A stretch of 64,000 bases of DNA, from assembly GCA_041690495.1 (NCBI GenBank), contig JAWLHE010000002.1, positions 186,001 to 250,000 on the forward strand. Direction: 5' to 3'. The position numbers and the translations under genes are program-made. Positions within the stretch are counted from its first letter, which is position 1. Each line of letters opens with the position of its first letter. The notes beneath the pieces were generated by a model that saw nothing but the letters and a program-made list of their open reading frames with translations, was not told where the DNA came from and did no database searches. Source of the DNA: DATAAP01 sp041690495 (lineage in GTDB: Bacteria; Pseudomonadota; Alphaproteobacteria; CACIAM-22H2). Of the stretch, positions 40,645 to 49,426 are shown piece by piece.

Positions 40645-41621
40645 TGCCGAAATGCGTGCCGCGAGATTCCCAGGCGCCGCGCCGCGTCGCTGACATTCCC
40701 TCTGCTGTCCGCCAATGCTTTCGAAAGCAGGTTCTTTTTGAAATTGGCCACTTCGGTATGAAAAGCAATCGGCCCCGCTCGGACATCGGTCGAAGCCGGT
40801 ATCGCCGTGTCATCCTGGAGCCAGGGAGCGGCTGACTCATATCCCCTGTTGAGCTCATGAAGGATTCTTGGCGGGATGTGCTTCACCAGGATCCGATCAT
40901 CGTCCTCGAGAAGGAAGATGCGCTCGATTACGTTCTGAAGCTGGCGGACGTTTCCCGGCCAACGATATTCACGAAAAATCTCCCGCGCAGCGGGCTCGAC
41001 GCCCCGAACAACCCGTCCGTAGCGCCTGGACAGCCGCGCCAGAAAATACTCCGTCAGTTCAAAGATGTCGTCACCACGACTCCTGAGTGGCGGCATATTG
41101 ATTGTAACGACAAGCAGGCGATAGTAGAGATCGTCCCGGAACCGCTTGGCGCGAACTTCGTGGAAAAGCACCTTGTTCGTAGCGGCTACGAACCGGACAT
41201 TCGCATTGACCGGCTTGACGGAACCGACGGGGCGATATTGCTGACTATCCAGAACTGTTAGCAATTTCGACTGCAGTGAAAGCTCCAATTCGGGAATTTC
41301 GTCTAGAAAGAGCGTGCCGCCATTGGCCGCACTTAACAGTCCGGGCTTGGAAGTGCCGGCACCGGTAAAAGCGCCTTTCACGTATCCGAACAGTTCGGAC
41401 TCCATGAGGCTGCCTGGAATCGCGGCGCAATTGATGTTGATGAATGGCGACCGCGCACGTTCGGATTGCTCATGGATCATCCGTGCGACAATCCCCTTTC
41501 CGGTGCCGGTTTCCCCATAAACGAGCACGAAGCCCACTTCGCTGCGCGCAATGCGCGCGATCTGCTTTCGCACATCGATCATATGCGGGTGTGAACCGAT
41601 CAGCTCAACGTCTAGTCGCAT
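40590..41621 (-). CDS. Sigma-54-dependent activator lacking a sensor domain
   Basis: A 343-residue enhancer-binding protein: it starts directly with the AAA+ domain (Walker A GETGTGKG at 36-43, sigma-54-contacting GAFTGA at 83-88, Walker B TLFLDE at 103-108, arginine finger region near RFRDDLYYRL) and ends with a Fis-type helix-turn-helix (NVSDAARRLGISRHAFRHYW, 310-330). There is no receiver, PAS, GAF or ACT domain, so it resembles PspF: control must come from a partner or from its own level. It is divergent from the AtuA/DUF4387/ABC operon, its probable target. It is less GC-rich than the flanks. Confidence 0.92.
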   Translation of the reverse strand: MRLDVELIGSHPHMIDVRKQIARIARSEVGFVLVYGETGTGKGIVARMIHEQSERARSPFININCAAIPGSLMESELFGYVKGAFTGAGTSKPGLLSAANGGTLFLDEIPELELSLQSKLLTVLDSQQYRPVGSVKPVNANVRFVAATNKVLFHEVRAKRFRDDLYYRLLVVTINMPPLRSRGDDIFELTEYFLARLSRRYGRVVRGVEPAAREIFREYRWPGNVRQLQNVIERIFLLEDDDRILVKHIPPRILHELNRGYESAAPWLQDDTAIPASTDVRAGPIAFHTEVANFKKNLLSKALADSRGNVSDAARRLGISRHAFRHYWMTLAEPTGKQTRRRL

Positions 41622-41631
41622 TCAAAGACTC

Positions 41632-41650
41632 TTGCGTAAAATCCACGCAA
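41632..41650. promoter_or_regulatory. Upstream activator site 1
   Basis: TTGCGT-N7-ACGCAA, a perfect 6-bp inverted repeat, 11 bases upstream of the activator start. A similar site lies at 41685-41703, exactly 53 bases away (about five DNA turns), as is usual for sigma-54 enhancer pairs. It may serve both the activator gene and the divergent operon. Confidence 0.6.
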
Positions 41651-41684
41651 AGTTTACCTGGTGAATCTGATATTTTCCATGATG

Positions 41685-41703
41685 CGGCGTGAAAATCGCG
41701 CAA
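41685..41703. promoter_or_regulatory. Upstream activator site 2
   Basis: cggcgtgaaaatcgcgcaa shares 13 of 19 positions with site 1, including the whole right half (CGCAA) and the GCGT of the left half. It sits about 100 bases before the -24/-12 element, the usual distance for a looped enhancer. Confidence 0.5.
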
Positions 41704-41805
41704 CTAACTCGTTGGAATCGGTGAAAGCAGCGTGAGCGATGCGCAGTCGCACGGACACGCCGGTTTTGAAATCCGTAAGTCATTGATTTCCCACTACAGC
41801 ACTAT

Positions 41806-41821
41806 TGGTACGCAGGTTGCT
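41806..41821 (+). promoter_or_regulatory. Sigma-54 (-24/-12) promoter
   Basis: TGGTAC-gcagg-TTGCT fits the sigma-54 consensus TGGCAC-N5-TTGCA/T with one mismatch in the -24 half and exact spacing. It lies 58 bases before the ATG of the AtuA-like gene and downstream of the two inverted repeats next to the divergent sigma-54 activator. The strong match plus neighbours makes it convincing. Confidence 0.82.
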
Positions 41822-41879
41822 TCGACAGTGTCGACGACAGTGGCAGCCGTGCGAGCGGCATGCAGACGACGGAGCATTC

Positions 41880-43268
41880 ATGAACGACGAGATTCGAATA
41901 ATCAGTCCCATCGCCATTCTAGGGTACGGAATCAACGAGGACTCGCTGCGCCGCGGAATGGCGATGCGTCCCACGATGATGGGAGTTGATTCCGGCTCGA
42001 CCGATTGTGGGGCCTATTACTTAGGTTCCGGCAGCATGTACCAGTCGCGAAGATCGATGAAACGCGATCTTGGTTTATGTCTTGCGGCAGCACGGTCGGC
42101 GAAAATCCCCCTCCTGATTGGCAGTGCTGGCCTCGCCGGGTCGAAGCCGCACGTCGCTTGGGTGCTCAATATTCTCAATGAGATCGCCGGGGAGCAGGAT
42201 CTCCAGTTCAAACTGGCCGTCATCCATGCCGACCAAGACAAATCTTATCTACAGCGCGCTCTGGATGCCGGTCGCGTGACGCCGTTTACCGGCGTTTCAC
42301 CACTCACGAAAGAGATGATTGACGACATTGGTCCGCTGGTTGCCCAGATGGGGACCAGTCCTTACATCGCAGCACTCGAAGCCGGCGCAGAGGTGATTGT
42401 CGCCGGTCGCTCCTGTGATTCGGCCATTTTCGGCAGCTATGCCATCTGGAGGGGCTTCGACCGCGGCGTGGCGTTGCACATGGGCAAGATTCTCGAATGT
42501 GCGGGCATGTCCGCTATGCCTCCGACAGGGCGGGATCCGGTGGTCGCAACTCTTCGCAAGAGCGAAATTGTGCTCGAATCGCCAAACCCTGCGCGACGTA
42601 TCACGCCTCGGTCGGTCTCGAGCCACATGGTCTACGAGGTAGAGCATCCATTCTTTCAGGACGAACCGGAAGGCCGTCTGGATTTCTCGGGAGTTGAGTT
42701 CGAGGCCATCAATGACGGCCGTGCGACGCGCATTCGCGGCACGCAGTTCCAGCGGAGAGAACGGCCGACGCACCGATTCGAAGGCGCAGAGCTGCGCGGC
42801 TACGTGAGTTTCATGGTCGGGGCAACCCGCGACGCCGATCTCATCGCGCAAATCGATGCGTTCGTGGAAGGAACGGAACGGCAGACGCGCGAACTGGAAG
42901 GGGACGATCAAGATTTCAAGATCGACTGGAAGCTATACGGCCGCGATGCCGTCCTGGGTGCGAGCGAGCCTTTGAGGGAGCGCAAGGATCTTCACGAACT
43001 CGGCATTCTCGTCCAGGTGCTGGCATCGACCCAGGAGCGGGCGCACGACGTGGCGGCGCTCCTTGAGGCGCGTATGATCGGCTTTGCGTATTCCGGAGCA
43101 AAAACGCGTACGGCGCACATCGCCTTCCCGTTCTCGCCGCTTGTGACCGACGGCGGACCCTGCTACCGCTTCGGTGTCATGCATGTCGTCGAAACGGAGC
43201 GACCGCAGGAACTTCTGGAGCTTTTCCCAATCGAGTACCGAAACGTGCGAGGCGCAAATGGCGGCTAA
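41880..43268 (+). CDS. DUF1446 / AtuA-like acyclic-terpene-utilisation family protein
   Basis: A 462-residue cytoplasmic protein of the AtuA family (DUF1446). Marks are MAMRPTMMGVDSGSTDCGAYYLG (read in parts), LLIGSAGLAG, and the C-terminal SGAKTRTAHIAFPFSPL. AtuA was named for the acyclic terpene pathway of Pseudomonas, but relatives occur in many catabolic clusters and their reaction is unsettled. It overlaps the DUF4387 gene, its usual partner. First gene of a six-gene operon under a sigma-54 promoter. GGAG ribosome-binding site 4-6 bases before the ATG. Confidence 0.88.
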   Translation: MNDEIRIISPIAILGYGINEDSLRRGMAMRPTMMGVDSGSTDCGAYYLGSGSMYQSRRSMKRDLGLCLAAARSAKIPLLIGSAGLAGSKPHVAWVLNILNEIAGEQDLQFKLAVIHADQDKSYLQRALDAGRVTPFTGVSPLTKEMIDDIGPLVAQMGTSPYIAALEAGAEVIVAGRSCDSAIFGSYAIWRGFDRGVALHMGKILECAGMSAMPPTGRDPVVATLRKSEIVLESPNPARRITPRSVSSHMVYEVEHPFFQDEPEGRLDFSGVEFEAINDGRATRIRGTQFQRRERPTHRFEGAELRGYVSFMVGATRDADLIAQIDAFVEGTERQTRELEGDDQDFKIDWKLYGRDAVLGASEPLRERKDLHELGILVQVLASTQERAHDVAALLEARMIGFAYSGAKTRTAHIAFPFSPLVTDGGPCYRFGVMHVVETERPQELLELFPIEYRNVRGANGG

Positions 43269-43602
43269 GCGAAACGTACCTCTGAAAGATCTGGTTACGT
43301 TCCTGTTCAGCAAAAATGCGGGACCCTACCTGACGACCTTCGACATTCTTTTCAAGAGCGCGGAGGCGTACCAGCACGCAAAACAGTCTGGGATATTCAC
43401 AAGGGAGACCTTCGCGGAACTGTACAAGGTCTTGCCCGAGCGCATCGTGTCGGTCTACGAGTACGACGCCGCAGACATGATCAAGTTCACGATGGTCAGA
43501 GACGTTTCGTCCGGCGATTTCGGCGATCGCTCGGTGTTTGGCGCACAGCAATGGGCGCCTTTGCTTGATCTTCCGGTCCCGATTGATGACACCGGGAACT
43601 AA
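43258..43602 (+). CDS. DUF4387 protein, partner of the AtuA-like protein
   Basis: A 114-residue protein of the DUF4387 family: VPLKDLVTFLFSKNAGPYLTTFDILF, RIVSVYEYDAADMIKFTMVR, then GDFGDRSVFGAQQWAPLLDLPVP (read in parts) follow the family pattern. It starts inside the last codons of the AtuA-like gene, so the two are probably made as a complex. No reaction is known for either alone. Confidence 0.88.
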   Translation: MAAKRNVPLKDLVTFLFSKNAGPYLTTFDILFKSAEAYQHAKQSGIFTRETFAELYKVLPERIVSVYEYDAADMIKFTMVRDVSSGDFGDRSVFGAQQWAPLLDLPVPIDDTGN

Positions 43603-43644
43603 GAAAATTTTGCGACTGCATTTACTTAGGTGAGGAACCAGACG

Positions 43645-44478
43645 ATGAAACTCAAGTCTCTTCTTACGATTGCGCTGCTTGGCCTTGTGAGCTGCACGGG
43701 GATCTCTCTTGCTGCCGAAAAGTCGACTTATGACCAGGTGAAGGAGCGTGGCGTCCTCCGCGCCGCCATCAAAAGCGACGCACCGATCTTCGGCTTCATA
43801 AACGACAAGGGCGAGCATGTCGGATTTGAGGTTGACCTCATGACAGACATAGCTCGCCGGCTCGACGTGAAGCTGGAAATCAGCAAGGTCAGTTCATCAA
43901 CGCGTATTCCGATGCTTACTTCTGGTCGCGTCGACATCATTGCCGCGACCATGACGCATTACCGCAAGCGCGAAGAGGTGGTCGACTTCTCGATTGGCTA
44001 CATCAAGGGGCCAATGACGATGCTGGTGCGCAAGAACAGCGGGATCAAGACCCTTGCCGACATGAAAGGCAAGACGGCCGGATTCAGCGTCGGATCTGCG
44101 GCGCTCAAGGACTTCCAGAAGGTCCAGAAGGACGCCCAGATCAAAACGTTCCAGGGCCTGCCGGAGACATTCCTTGCGCTGCAACAAGGCCTGATCGACG
44201 CGATGCCGACCGACATCATTCTGCTCGCCGGGCTGCGCGCCAATGTTGCGAACCCCGACAATTTCGAGCTGCTTGGAAAGGAATCACATTTCTCGGGTGG
44301 CGAGTACGGTCTGGGGCTGCCGCGCAACGACTCCAAGTGGCGCAACCAGATCAACTATCTGTTGCAGGACATGTGGCTCGACGGAACGTGGGACCGGATC
44401 TTCGACAAGTGGATCGGCGCCCCGCTCAAGGTCAAGAAGGCTGATCTCGATTTCGAGATGATCGTGTGGGAGCCATGA
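43645..44478 (+). CDS. Polar amino-acid-type ABC solute-binding protein
   Basis: A 277-residue type II periplasmic binding protein with a signal peptide ending near LAA-EK. The body reads GVLRAAIKSDAPIFGFINDKGEHVGFEVDLMTDIARRL, the classical SBP_bac_3 start, and the amino-acid-binding Arg is expected near MTHYRKREEVVDFS. Ligand: an amino acid or related compound. Its stop overlaps the ATPase ATG. Confidence 0.92.
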   Translation: MKLKSLLTIALLGLVSCTGISLAAEKSTYDQVKERGVLRAAIKSDAPIFGFINDKGEHVGFEVDLMTDIARRLDVKLEISKVSSSTRIPMLTSGRVDIIAATMTHYRKREEVVDFSIGYIKGPMTMLVRKNSGIKTLADMKGKTAGFSVGSAALKDFQKVQKDAQIKTFQGLPETFLALQQGLIDAMPTDIILLAGLRANVANPDNFELLGKESHFSGGEYGLGLPRNDSKWRNQINYLLQDMWLDGTWDRIFDKWIGAPLKVKKADLDFEMIVWEP

Positions 44479-45248
44479 CGGAGGGCTCCGCTCGTCGGGC
44501 GGCGGTGCGGAAAGAGGAACCGGACATTGTCGCCTTGCGCGACATCTGGAAGGCCTATGGCGACAATTCGGTTCTGAAGGGCATCAATTTCTCGGTGAAG
44601 CGAGGCGAGGTAGTGGCCCTGTGTGGTCCCAGCGGATCGGGCAAGAGCACGTTGCTTAGATGCATCAACGGCCTGGAGTTGGTGGACCGCGGCGACATCG
44701 TCGTCAACGGTGTTCGGCGCAACTATACCCGCTTTGGAACTCTCGATCCGAAAGTCGGGATGGTGTTCCAGTCTTTCAATCTGTTTCCGCACCTGGACAT
44801 CCTGCAGAATCTTCTCGTGGGGCCCCGCCTGGTCATCAAGTCGCCTGCGAAGGAGGCGCGGGAACGTGCAATGGCGCTTCTCGACCGTGTCGGCATCGCG
44901 GAGAAGGCCCACGCCTACCCGGAAACGCTTTCGGGAGGTCAGCAGCAACGCGTGGCGATCGCGCGCGCGCTTTGCATGGAGCCCGACGTGATGCTGTTCG
45001 ACGAGCCGACATCTGCTCTCGATCCCGAGATGATCAACGAAGTGCTTGATGTCATGCGAGATCTTGCAGATGAGGGAATGACGATGATTGCGGTCACGCA
45101 CGAAATGGGTTTCGCGCGCGAGGTCGCGGACAGGATCGTATTCATGGACGCCGGACAGATCGTGGAAGCGGCAGACCCGGAATCTTTCTTCAGAGAGCCG
45201 AAGGAAGAACGGACTCGCGCCTTCATCGGCAAGATCCTGAAGCACTGA
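44475..45248 (+). CDS. Polar amino-acid-type ABC ATPase
   Basis: A 257-residue ATPase of the GlnQ/HisP type: Walker A GPSGSGKST, Q-loop VFQSFNLFPHLDI, signature LSGGQQQRVAIARAL, Walker B LFDEPTSALDPEM, H-loop VTHEMGFA. The start chosen overlaps the binding-protein stop (ATGA). It energises the two permeases that follow. Confidence 0.94.
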   Translation: MTEGSARRAAVRKEEPDIVALRDIWKAYGDNSVLKGINFSVKRGEVVALCGPSGSGKSTLLRCINGLELVDRGDIVVNGVRRNYTRFGTLDPKVGMVFQSFNLFPHLDILQNLLVGPRLVIKSPAKEARERAMALLDRVGIAEKAHAYPETLSGGQQQRVAIARALCMEPDVMLFDEPTSALDPEMINEVLDVMRDLADEGMTMIAVTHEMGFAREVADRIVFMDAGQIVEAADPESFFREPKEERTRAFIGKILKH

Positions 45249-45250
45249 CC

Positions 45251-45952
45251 GTGGGCACTTTCGACCTGAGCGCGCTCGACAGGGAGAGCTATGGGCTTAT
45301 CCTGGCGGGCTTGCTCGTAACCTGCAAACTTGCGGCGGTCTCTCTATCCTTTGCGACGTTAGTCGGAGTCGTCGTCGGCACGGCGCGCTGGGCGAACCTT
45401 CCGATCGTGCGGCAGCTCGCCTGGCTTTACGTCGAGACCGCCAGGAACACGCCTCCGCTGGTCCAGATTCTATTTTGGTATTTTTCGGCATCGGTCCTCC
45501 TTCCTGAGTGGGCTTTCGAGCGGGTCCGCGTCGTCGGTTACGAATTCACAGCCGCGGCTATCGCGTTGTCGCTCTATCATGGCGCTTTCATGGCAGAGGT
45601 GTTTCGCGCCGGCCTAAACTCGGTCGGTAACGGCCAATTTCAGGCAGCGCGTGCCTTAGGGATGAATTTTTGGCAATCGATGACTCGCATTATCGCGCCG
45701 CAGGTCGCGCGTATCACCGCTCCGCCGATGGTGAATGAGGCGGTGTCGCTGGTGAAGAGCACGTCCCTGGCCCTTGCCATTGGGCTGGCGGAGCTAACGT
45801 ACCAGTACAAGCACATTGACAATTTCATGTTCAGAGGCATGGAAGCGCTCGTGGTGATAACGGCTCTGTACGTTGCGCTTTGCTTCGGCCTTTCGTTGTT
45901 CGGGCGGTACCTGGCGGCACGCCTTGCGCATCCGCGTTCGGTCACAGCTTAG
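45251..45952 (+). CDS. Polar amino-acid-type ABC permease 1
   Basis: A 233-residue inner-membrane permease of the HisMQ family with GTG start two bases after the ATPase stop. The ETARNTPPLVQILFWYF stretch and the EAA loop (QFQAARALGMNFWQSMTRII) are typical. Forms a heterodimer with the permease encoded next. Confidence 0.92.
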   Translation: MGTFDLSALDRESYGLILAGLLVTCKLAAVSLSFATLVGVVVGTARWANLPIVRQLAWLYVETARNTPPLVQILFWYFSASVLLPEWAFERVRVVGYEFTAAAIALSLYHGAFMAEVFRAGLNSVGNGQFQAARALGMNFWQSMTRIIAPQVARITAPPMVNEAVSLVKSTSLALAIGLAELTYQYKHIDNFMFRGMEALVVITALYVALCFGLSLFGRYLAARLAHPRSVTA

Positions 45953-45966
45953 CTGGAAAGCGCAAG

Positions 45967-46671
45967 ATGGATTGGGGCAGGGTCTGGACAGCAAAAAATT
46001 GGGAGAGACTCCTCGTCGGCAACCTGTACTCGACCGGCGAGGTCGGCGGATTGTTGCTGACGCTGGAGATCGGCCTGCTCTCCATCATACTTGCGACTGT
46101 TCTTGGCGCAGTGGTCGGCACGATGCGCCACTCATCGCGCGTGTTCCTGTACGTGCCGGCACTGATCTATATCGAGATACTTCGGAACGTCCCGCTTCTG
46201 ATTCTCGTGTTCTGGGCGTACTTCGTTCCACCGTATTTCGGAATTCAGACATCGAAGTTTGCGTCGGTCCTGCTGGCACTCACACTTTTCACATCCGCGT
46301 ATATCGCGGAGATCGTACGGGGCGGAATTCACGCAATTCCGCTTGGTACCACCGACGCCGCAAGGGTATTGGGCCTGGGCTGGATACAGATTCAAGTGCG
46401 GATCGTGCTACCGATTGCCTTTTACAATATGATTCCGGCGCTGTCAGGACGCTATGTCGTGGCGATCAAGAACACATCGCTGGCCTTTCTCATTGGCCTC
46501 TCGGACCTCACCGAGATTGGAAAGCAGATCAGCAATCTCCTGATGACTTCTCCGGTGGAGGTGTACGCGACCCTGATGCTGATCTACTTCGTCGTCAATG
46601 CTCTTCTTTCTCAAGGAATGCGTCTGCTCGAGAATCGGCGGCGGTTTGGAAAGTTGTTCGCGAGGTTTTGA
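45967..46671 (+). CDS. Polar amino-acid-type ABC permease 2
   Basis: A 234-residue inner-membrane permease, second subunit: YIEILRNVPLLILVFWAYF, then IVRGGIHAIPLGTTDAARVLGLG as EAA loop and LIGLSDLTEIGKQI. Last gene of the sigma-54 operon and of the less GC-rich block; composition returns to the GC-rich norm in the next gene. Confidence 0.92.
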   Translation: MDWGRVWTAKNWERLLVGNLYSTGEVGGLLLTLEIGLLSIILATVLGAVVGTMRHSSRVFLYVPALIYIEILRNVPLLILVFWAYFVPPYFGIQTSKFASVLLALTLFTSAYIAEIVRGGIHAIPLGTTDAARVLGLGWIQIQVRIVLPIAFYNMIPALSGRYVVAIKNTSLAFLIGLSDLTEIGKQISNLLMTSPVEVYATLMLIYFVVNALLSQGMRLLENRRRFGKLFARF

Positions 46672-46731
46672 TGCTGTGAGCCGCGTTTGGCTTGCAATCA
46701 TTGAAGGGTTGCTCTCCCTCCCCCCGGCGGC

Positions 46732-47892
46732 CTAAACCCCTATCCGCTTGGCGACTTCCTCGAGCATGACCTCGGTGGCGCCGCCGCCGATGGCCTGGAT
46801 GCGGGCGTCGCGGGCCATCCGCTCGATGGCGCTGCCGCGCATGTAGCCGGCGCCACCGTGGAACTGGACGCAGGCGTACAGGACCTCGTTGACCAGCTCG
46901 CCGCAATACGCCTTCACCATTGAGACTTCGCGCACGCAGTCCTGTCCCTGCGCGTCGAGCCACGCGGTATGGTGGACGAGCTGCCGGCCGGCGGCGACGC
47001 GCGAGGCGAGCTCGGCCAGCCTCAGGCGGATCGTCTGCTTGTCCCACAACGTGCCGCCGAAGGCGGGGCGCGTCTTGACATAGTCCAGCGTGATCTCGAT
47101 CGCGCGCTCGGCCTCGGCCATCGCCATCGCGCCCATCACCACGCGCTCGTTCTGGAAGTTGCGCATGATCGCGTAGAAGCCCTTGTTCTCCTCGCCGAGC
47201 ATCGCATCGCCATCGACGCGGCAATCCTCGAACACGAGCTCTGCGGTGTCGGACGACAGCCAGCCGGTCTTGTCGAGCTGCTGGCCGACGCGGAAGCCGG
47301 GCGTGCCTTTCTCGACGGCAAACATGGTGATGCCGCGCGAGCCCTTGGCGGCGGTGTCGGTCTTCGCCGCGACGAAGTAGAGGTCGGCATGGACGCCGTT
47401 GGTGATGAACATCTTCGTGCCGTTCAGCACGAAGTGGTTGCCGTCGCGCTTCGCGGTCGTCCGCATGGACGCGACGTCCGAGCCGGCGCCCGGCTCGGTC
47501 ACGGCGACCGCCGTGATGACCTCGCCAGCGACGATCTTGCGCATCCAGCGCTCGTGCTGCGCTTTCGTTCCGAAGCGGACGAGATGCGGGCTCGCCATGT
47601 CGGTGTGGACGAGCACCGTCGCCGACACGCCGCCGAAGCTGGAACGGCCCATCTCCTCGGCCAGCACGACCGAGGCGAGCGTGTCCATGCCGCTGCCGCC
47701 GTATTGTTCGGGGTGGCGTAGGCCGAGGAAGCCGAGCGCTCCCATCCGGCGCAGCACGTCGCGCGGTACCATGCCGGCCTCCTCCCATTTCGGCCCGTGC
47801 GGCACGATCTCGCTCTCGACGAAGCGTCGGAGCTGGTCGCGCAGCATCCGGTGCTCGTCGGTGAAGTAGAGGGACGGGGAGTTGAAGGTCAT
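46732..47892 (-). CDS. Acyl-CoA dehydrogenase
   Basis: A 386-residue FAD enzyme that makes an alpha-beta double bond in acyl-CoA. Visible: N-terminal helix domain, the VAVTEPGAGSDVASMRTTA signature (FAD/substrate-binding), the FVLNGTKMFITNG strand and the C-terminal QFHGGAGYMRGSAIERMARDAR region. At the place of the MCAD catalytic Glu (YEGTSQ) it has GGGATE, so the base may sit elsewhere, as in isovaleryl- or long-chain-type enzymes. Substrate unknown; no CoA ligase adjacent. Confidence 0.92.
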   Translation of the reverse strand: MTFNSPSLYFTDEHRMLRDQLRRFVESEIVPHGPKWEEAGMVPRDVLRRMGALGFLGLRHPEQYGGSGMDTLASVVLAEEMGRSSFGGVSATVLVHTDMASPHLVRFGTKAQHERWMRKIVAGEVITAVAVTEPGAGSDVASMRTTAKRDGNHFVLNGTKMFITNGVHADLYFVAAKTDTAAKGSRGITMFAVEKGTPGFRVGQQLDKTGWLSSDTAELVFEDCRVDGDAMLGEENKGFYAIMRNFQNERVVMGAMAMAEAERAIEITLDYVKTRPAFGGTLWDKQTIRLRLAELASRVAAGRQLVHHTAWLDAQGQDCVREVSMVKAYCGELVNEVLYACVQFHGGAGYMRGSAIERMARDARIQAIGGGATEVMLEEVAKRIGV

Positions 47893-47972
47893 GCGATGCC
47901 AGCCCGCTGATTCATCGTGTAGGAGGCGATCTTAGATCAGCCCCTACCCAGGTCTATCCGCAAATCCCGCTC

Positions 47973-49133
47973 TCAGCCGAGCGCCTGCTCCAGGTCGGCG
48001 ATCAGGTCCTCTGCCGCCTCGATGCCGATCGACAGGCGCAGCAGGTCGCGCGGGCAGGGCGTGTCGGGATCCTCGACGCTGGCGCGGTGCTCGACCAGGC
48101 TCTCGACGCCGCCGAGCGAGGTTGCACGCTTGATGACGCGCAGCCGGCCTGCCGCGGCAATCGCCGCCTGCTCGCCGGCGGCGACACGGATCGACAGCAT
48201 GCCGCCGAAACCGCCCTTCATCTGCCGCTTGGCGATGTCATGGCCGGGATGATCCGGCAGCCCCGGATAAAGCACGGCGGCGACCTTCGGGTGCTTCGCC
48301 ATGCGTTCGGCGACCGCCTGCGCGTTGCGGCTGGCAATGGCCACGCGCGCGAACAGGGTGCGCATGCCGCGCAGCAGCAGCCACGCCTCCACTGGCGCGA
48401 GCACGGCGCCGCCCGAGGCGCGGACGTACCGGACGCGCGTCCAGAACTCGTCCTCGCGCGCGGCGATCAGGGCGCCGGCGATGACGTCGGAATGGCCGTT
48501 GAGATACTTGGTCGCGGAATGCATGACGATGTCGGCGCCGAGCGCGATCGGCTGCGTCAGCACCGGGCTCGCGGATGTGGAATCGATCGTCAGCCTGGCG
48601 GCCGCCGCATGCGCAATTTCGGCGGCGGCGGCGATATCGGTGATCGCCCAGGTCGGGTTGGCGGGCGTTTCGAGCCACACCAGCTTCGTCTTGCCGGGCC
48701 GCACCAGCCGCTTCAGCTGGTCGAGCTGGTCCGCGCTCTCGTTGTCGAACAGATCGACCGCGAGACCCCAATGGGTCGCGAAGGTGGTCAGCCATTTGCG
48801 CAGCGCCCAGTACATGACGCGCGGTACGACGACGTGGTCGCCCGGCGCCAGGGCCTGGAACACGGCGGTGGCCGCCGCCATGCCCGAGCCGAGGACGATG
48901 GCGGCAGCACCGCCCTCGAGATCGCACAGCAGCGCCTCGATCTGGCGGTACGTGGGATTGCCGTCGCGCGAATAGGACGGGCCCGGAAAGCTGCCGTCGG
49001 CGGCGCGCTCGTACGTCGTCGACAGATGGATCGGCGGGACGATCTCGTGGTGCGGCCGGGAAACATGGCCCAGCGCCTGCGCGGCGCGGGTGGCGGGGTG
49101 AAGCGGCGGGCTCGGCGGGTGCTGGTCGGTCAT
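47973..49133 (-). CDS. Trans-sulfuration PLP enzyme (cystathionine beta-lyase-like)
   Basis: A 386-residue Cys/Met-metabolism PLP enzyme. The Schiff-base Lys is in HSATKYLNGHSDV (about residue 209), and the N-terminal PIHLSTTYERAADGSFPG, YSRDGNPT, and C-terminal TSLGGVESLVEHRAS are characteristic. Cystathionine beta-lyase, gamma-synthase and methionine gamma-lyase cannot be told apart safely here; beta-lyase is the most likely. It stands alone between acyl-CoA dehydrogenase and DAHP synthase. Confidence 0.9.
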   Translation of the reverse strand: MTDQHPPSPPLHPATRAAQALGHVSRPHHEIVPPIHLSTTYERAADGSFPGPSYSRDGNPTYRQIEALLCDLEGGAAAIVLGSGMAAATAVFQALAPGDHVVVPRVMYWALRKWLTTFATHWGLAVDLFDNESADQLDQLKRLVRPGKTKLVWLETPANPTWAITDIAAAAEIAHAAAARLTIDSTSASPVLTQPIALGADIVMHSATKYLNGHSDVIAGALIAAREDEFWTRVRYVRASGGAVLAPVEAWLLLRGMRTLFARVAIASRNAQAVAERMAKHPKVAAVLYPGLPDHPGHDIAKRQMKGGFGGMLSIRVAAGEQAAIAAAGRLRVIKRATSLGGVESLVEHRASVEDPDTPCPRDLLRLSIGIEAAEDLIADLEQALG

Positions 49134-49426
49134 GCCGGCCAGTCTAGAGCATCGGCCGAGGACCGTCGCTGCGGTATTGCGCCGCTTTGCTTCGTGCCGG
49201 GCCGCTGCGGCGAGAGCCTTCGGATGTGCCCGGACCGACAGGGGCAGGCGCGGAGATTGCCCAATTCCTCCGGTTAAACAACGGGTTCGACAGGGTCCTC
49301 GGCAACGTTGCGGGACCCGCCGGGCGTGCCCGGGCTTATGCGTGAATCGGCCGCGCGGGCGCCCGTTGCGGGAGGCATGTGCGGCGGAGTAGTTTGAAAA
49401 CAGAGTTGCTCTAAAGGGTTTCAGCG

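Noticed and set aside
41841..41858. Second possible sigma-54 promoter (tggcagccgtgcgagc)
   Set aside because: The spacing between GG and GC is 11 instead of 10 bases and the -12 half lacks TT; the site at 41806-41821 fits far better.
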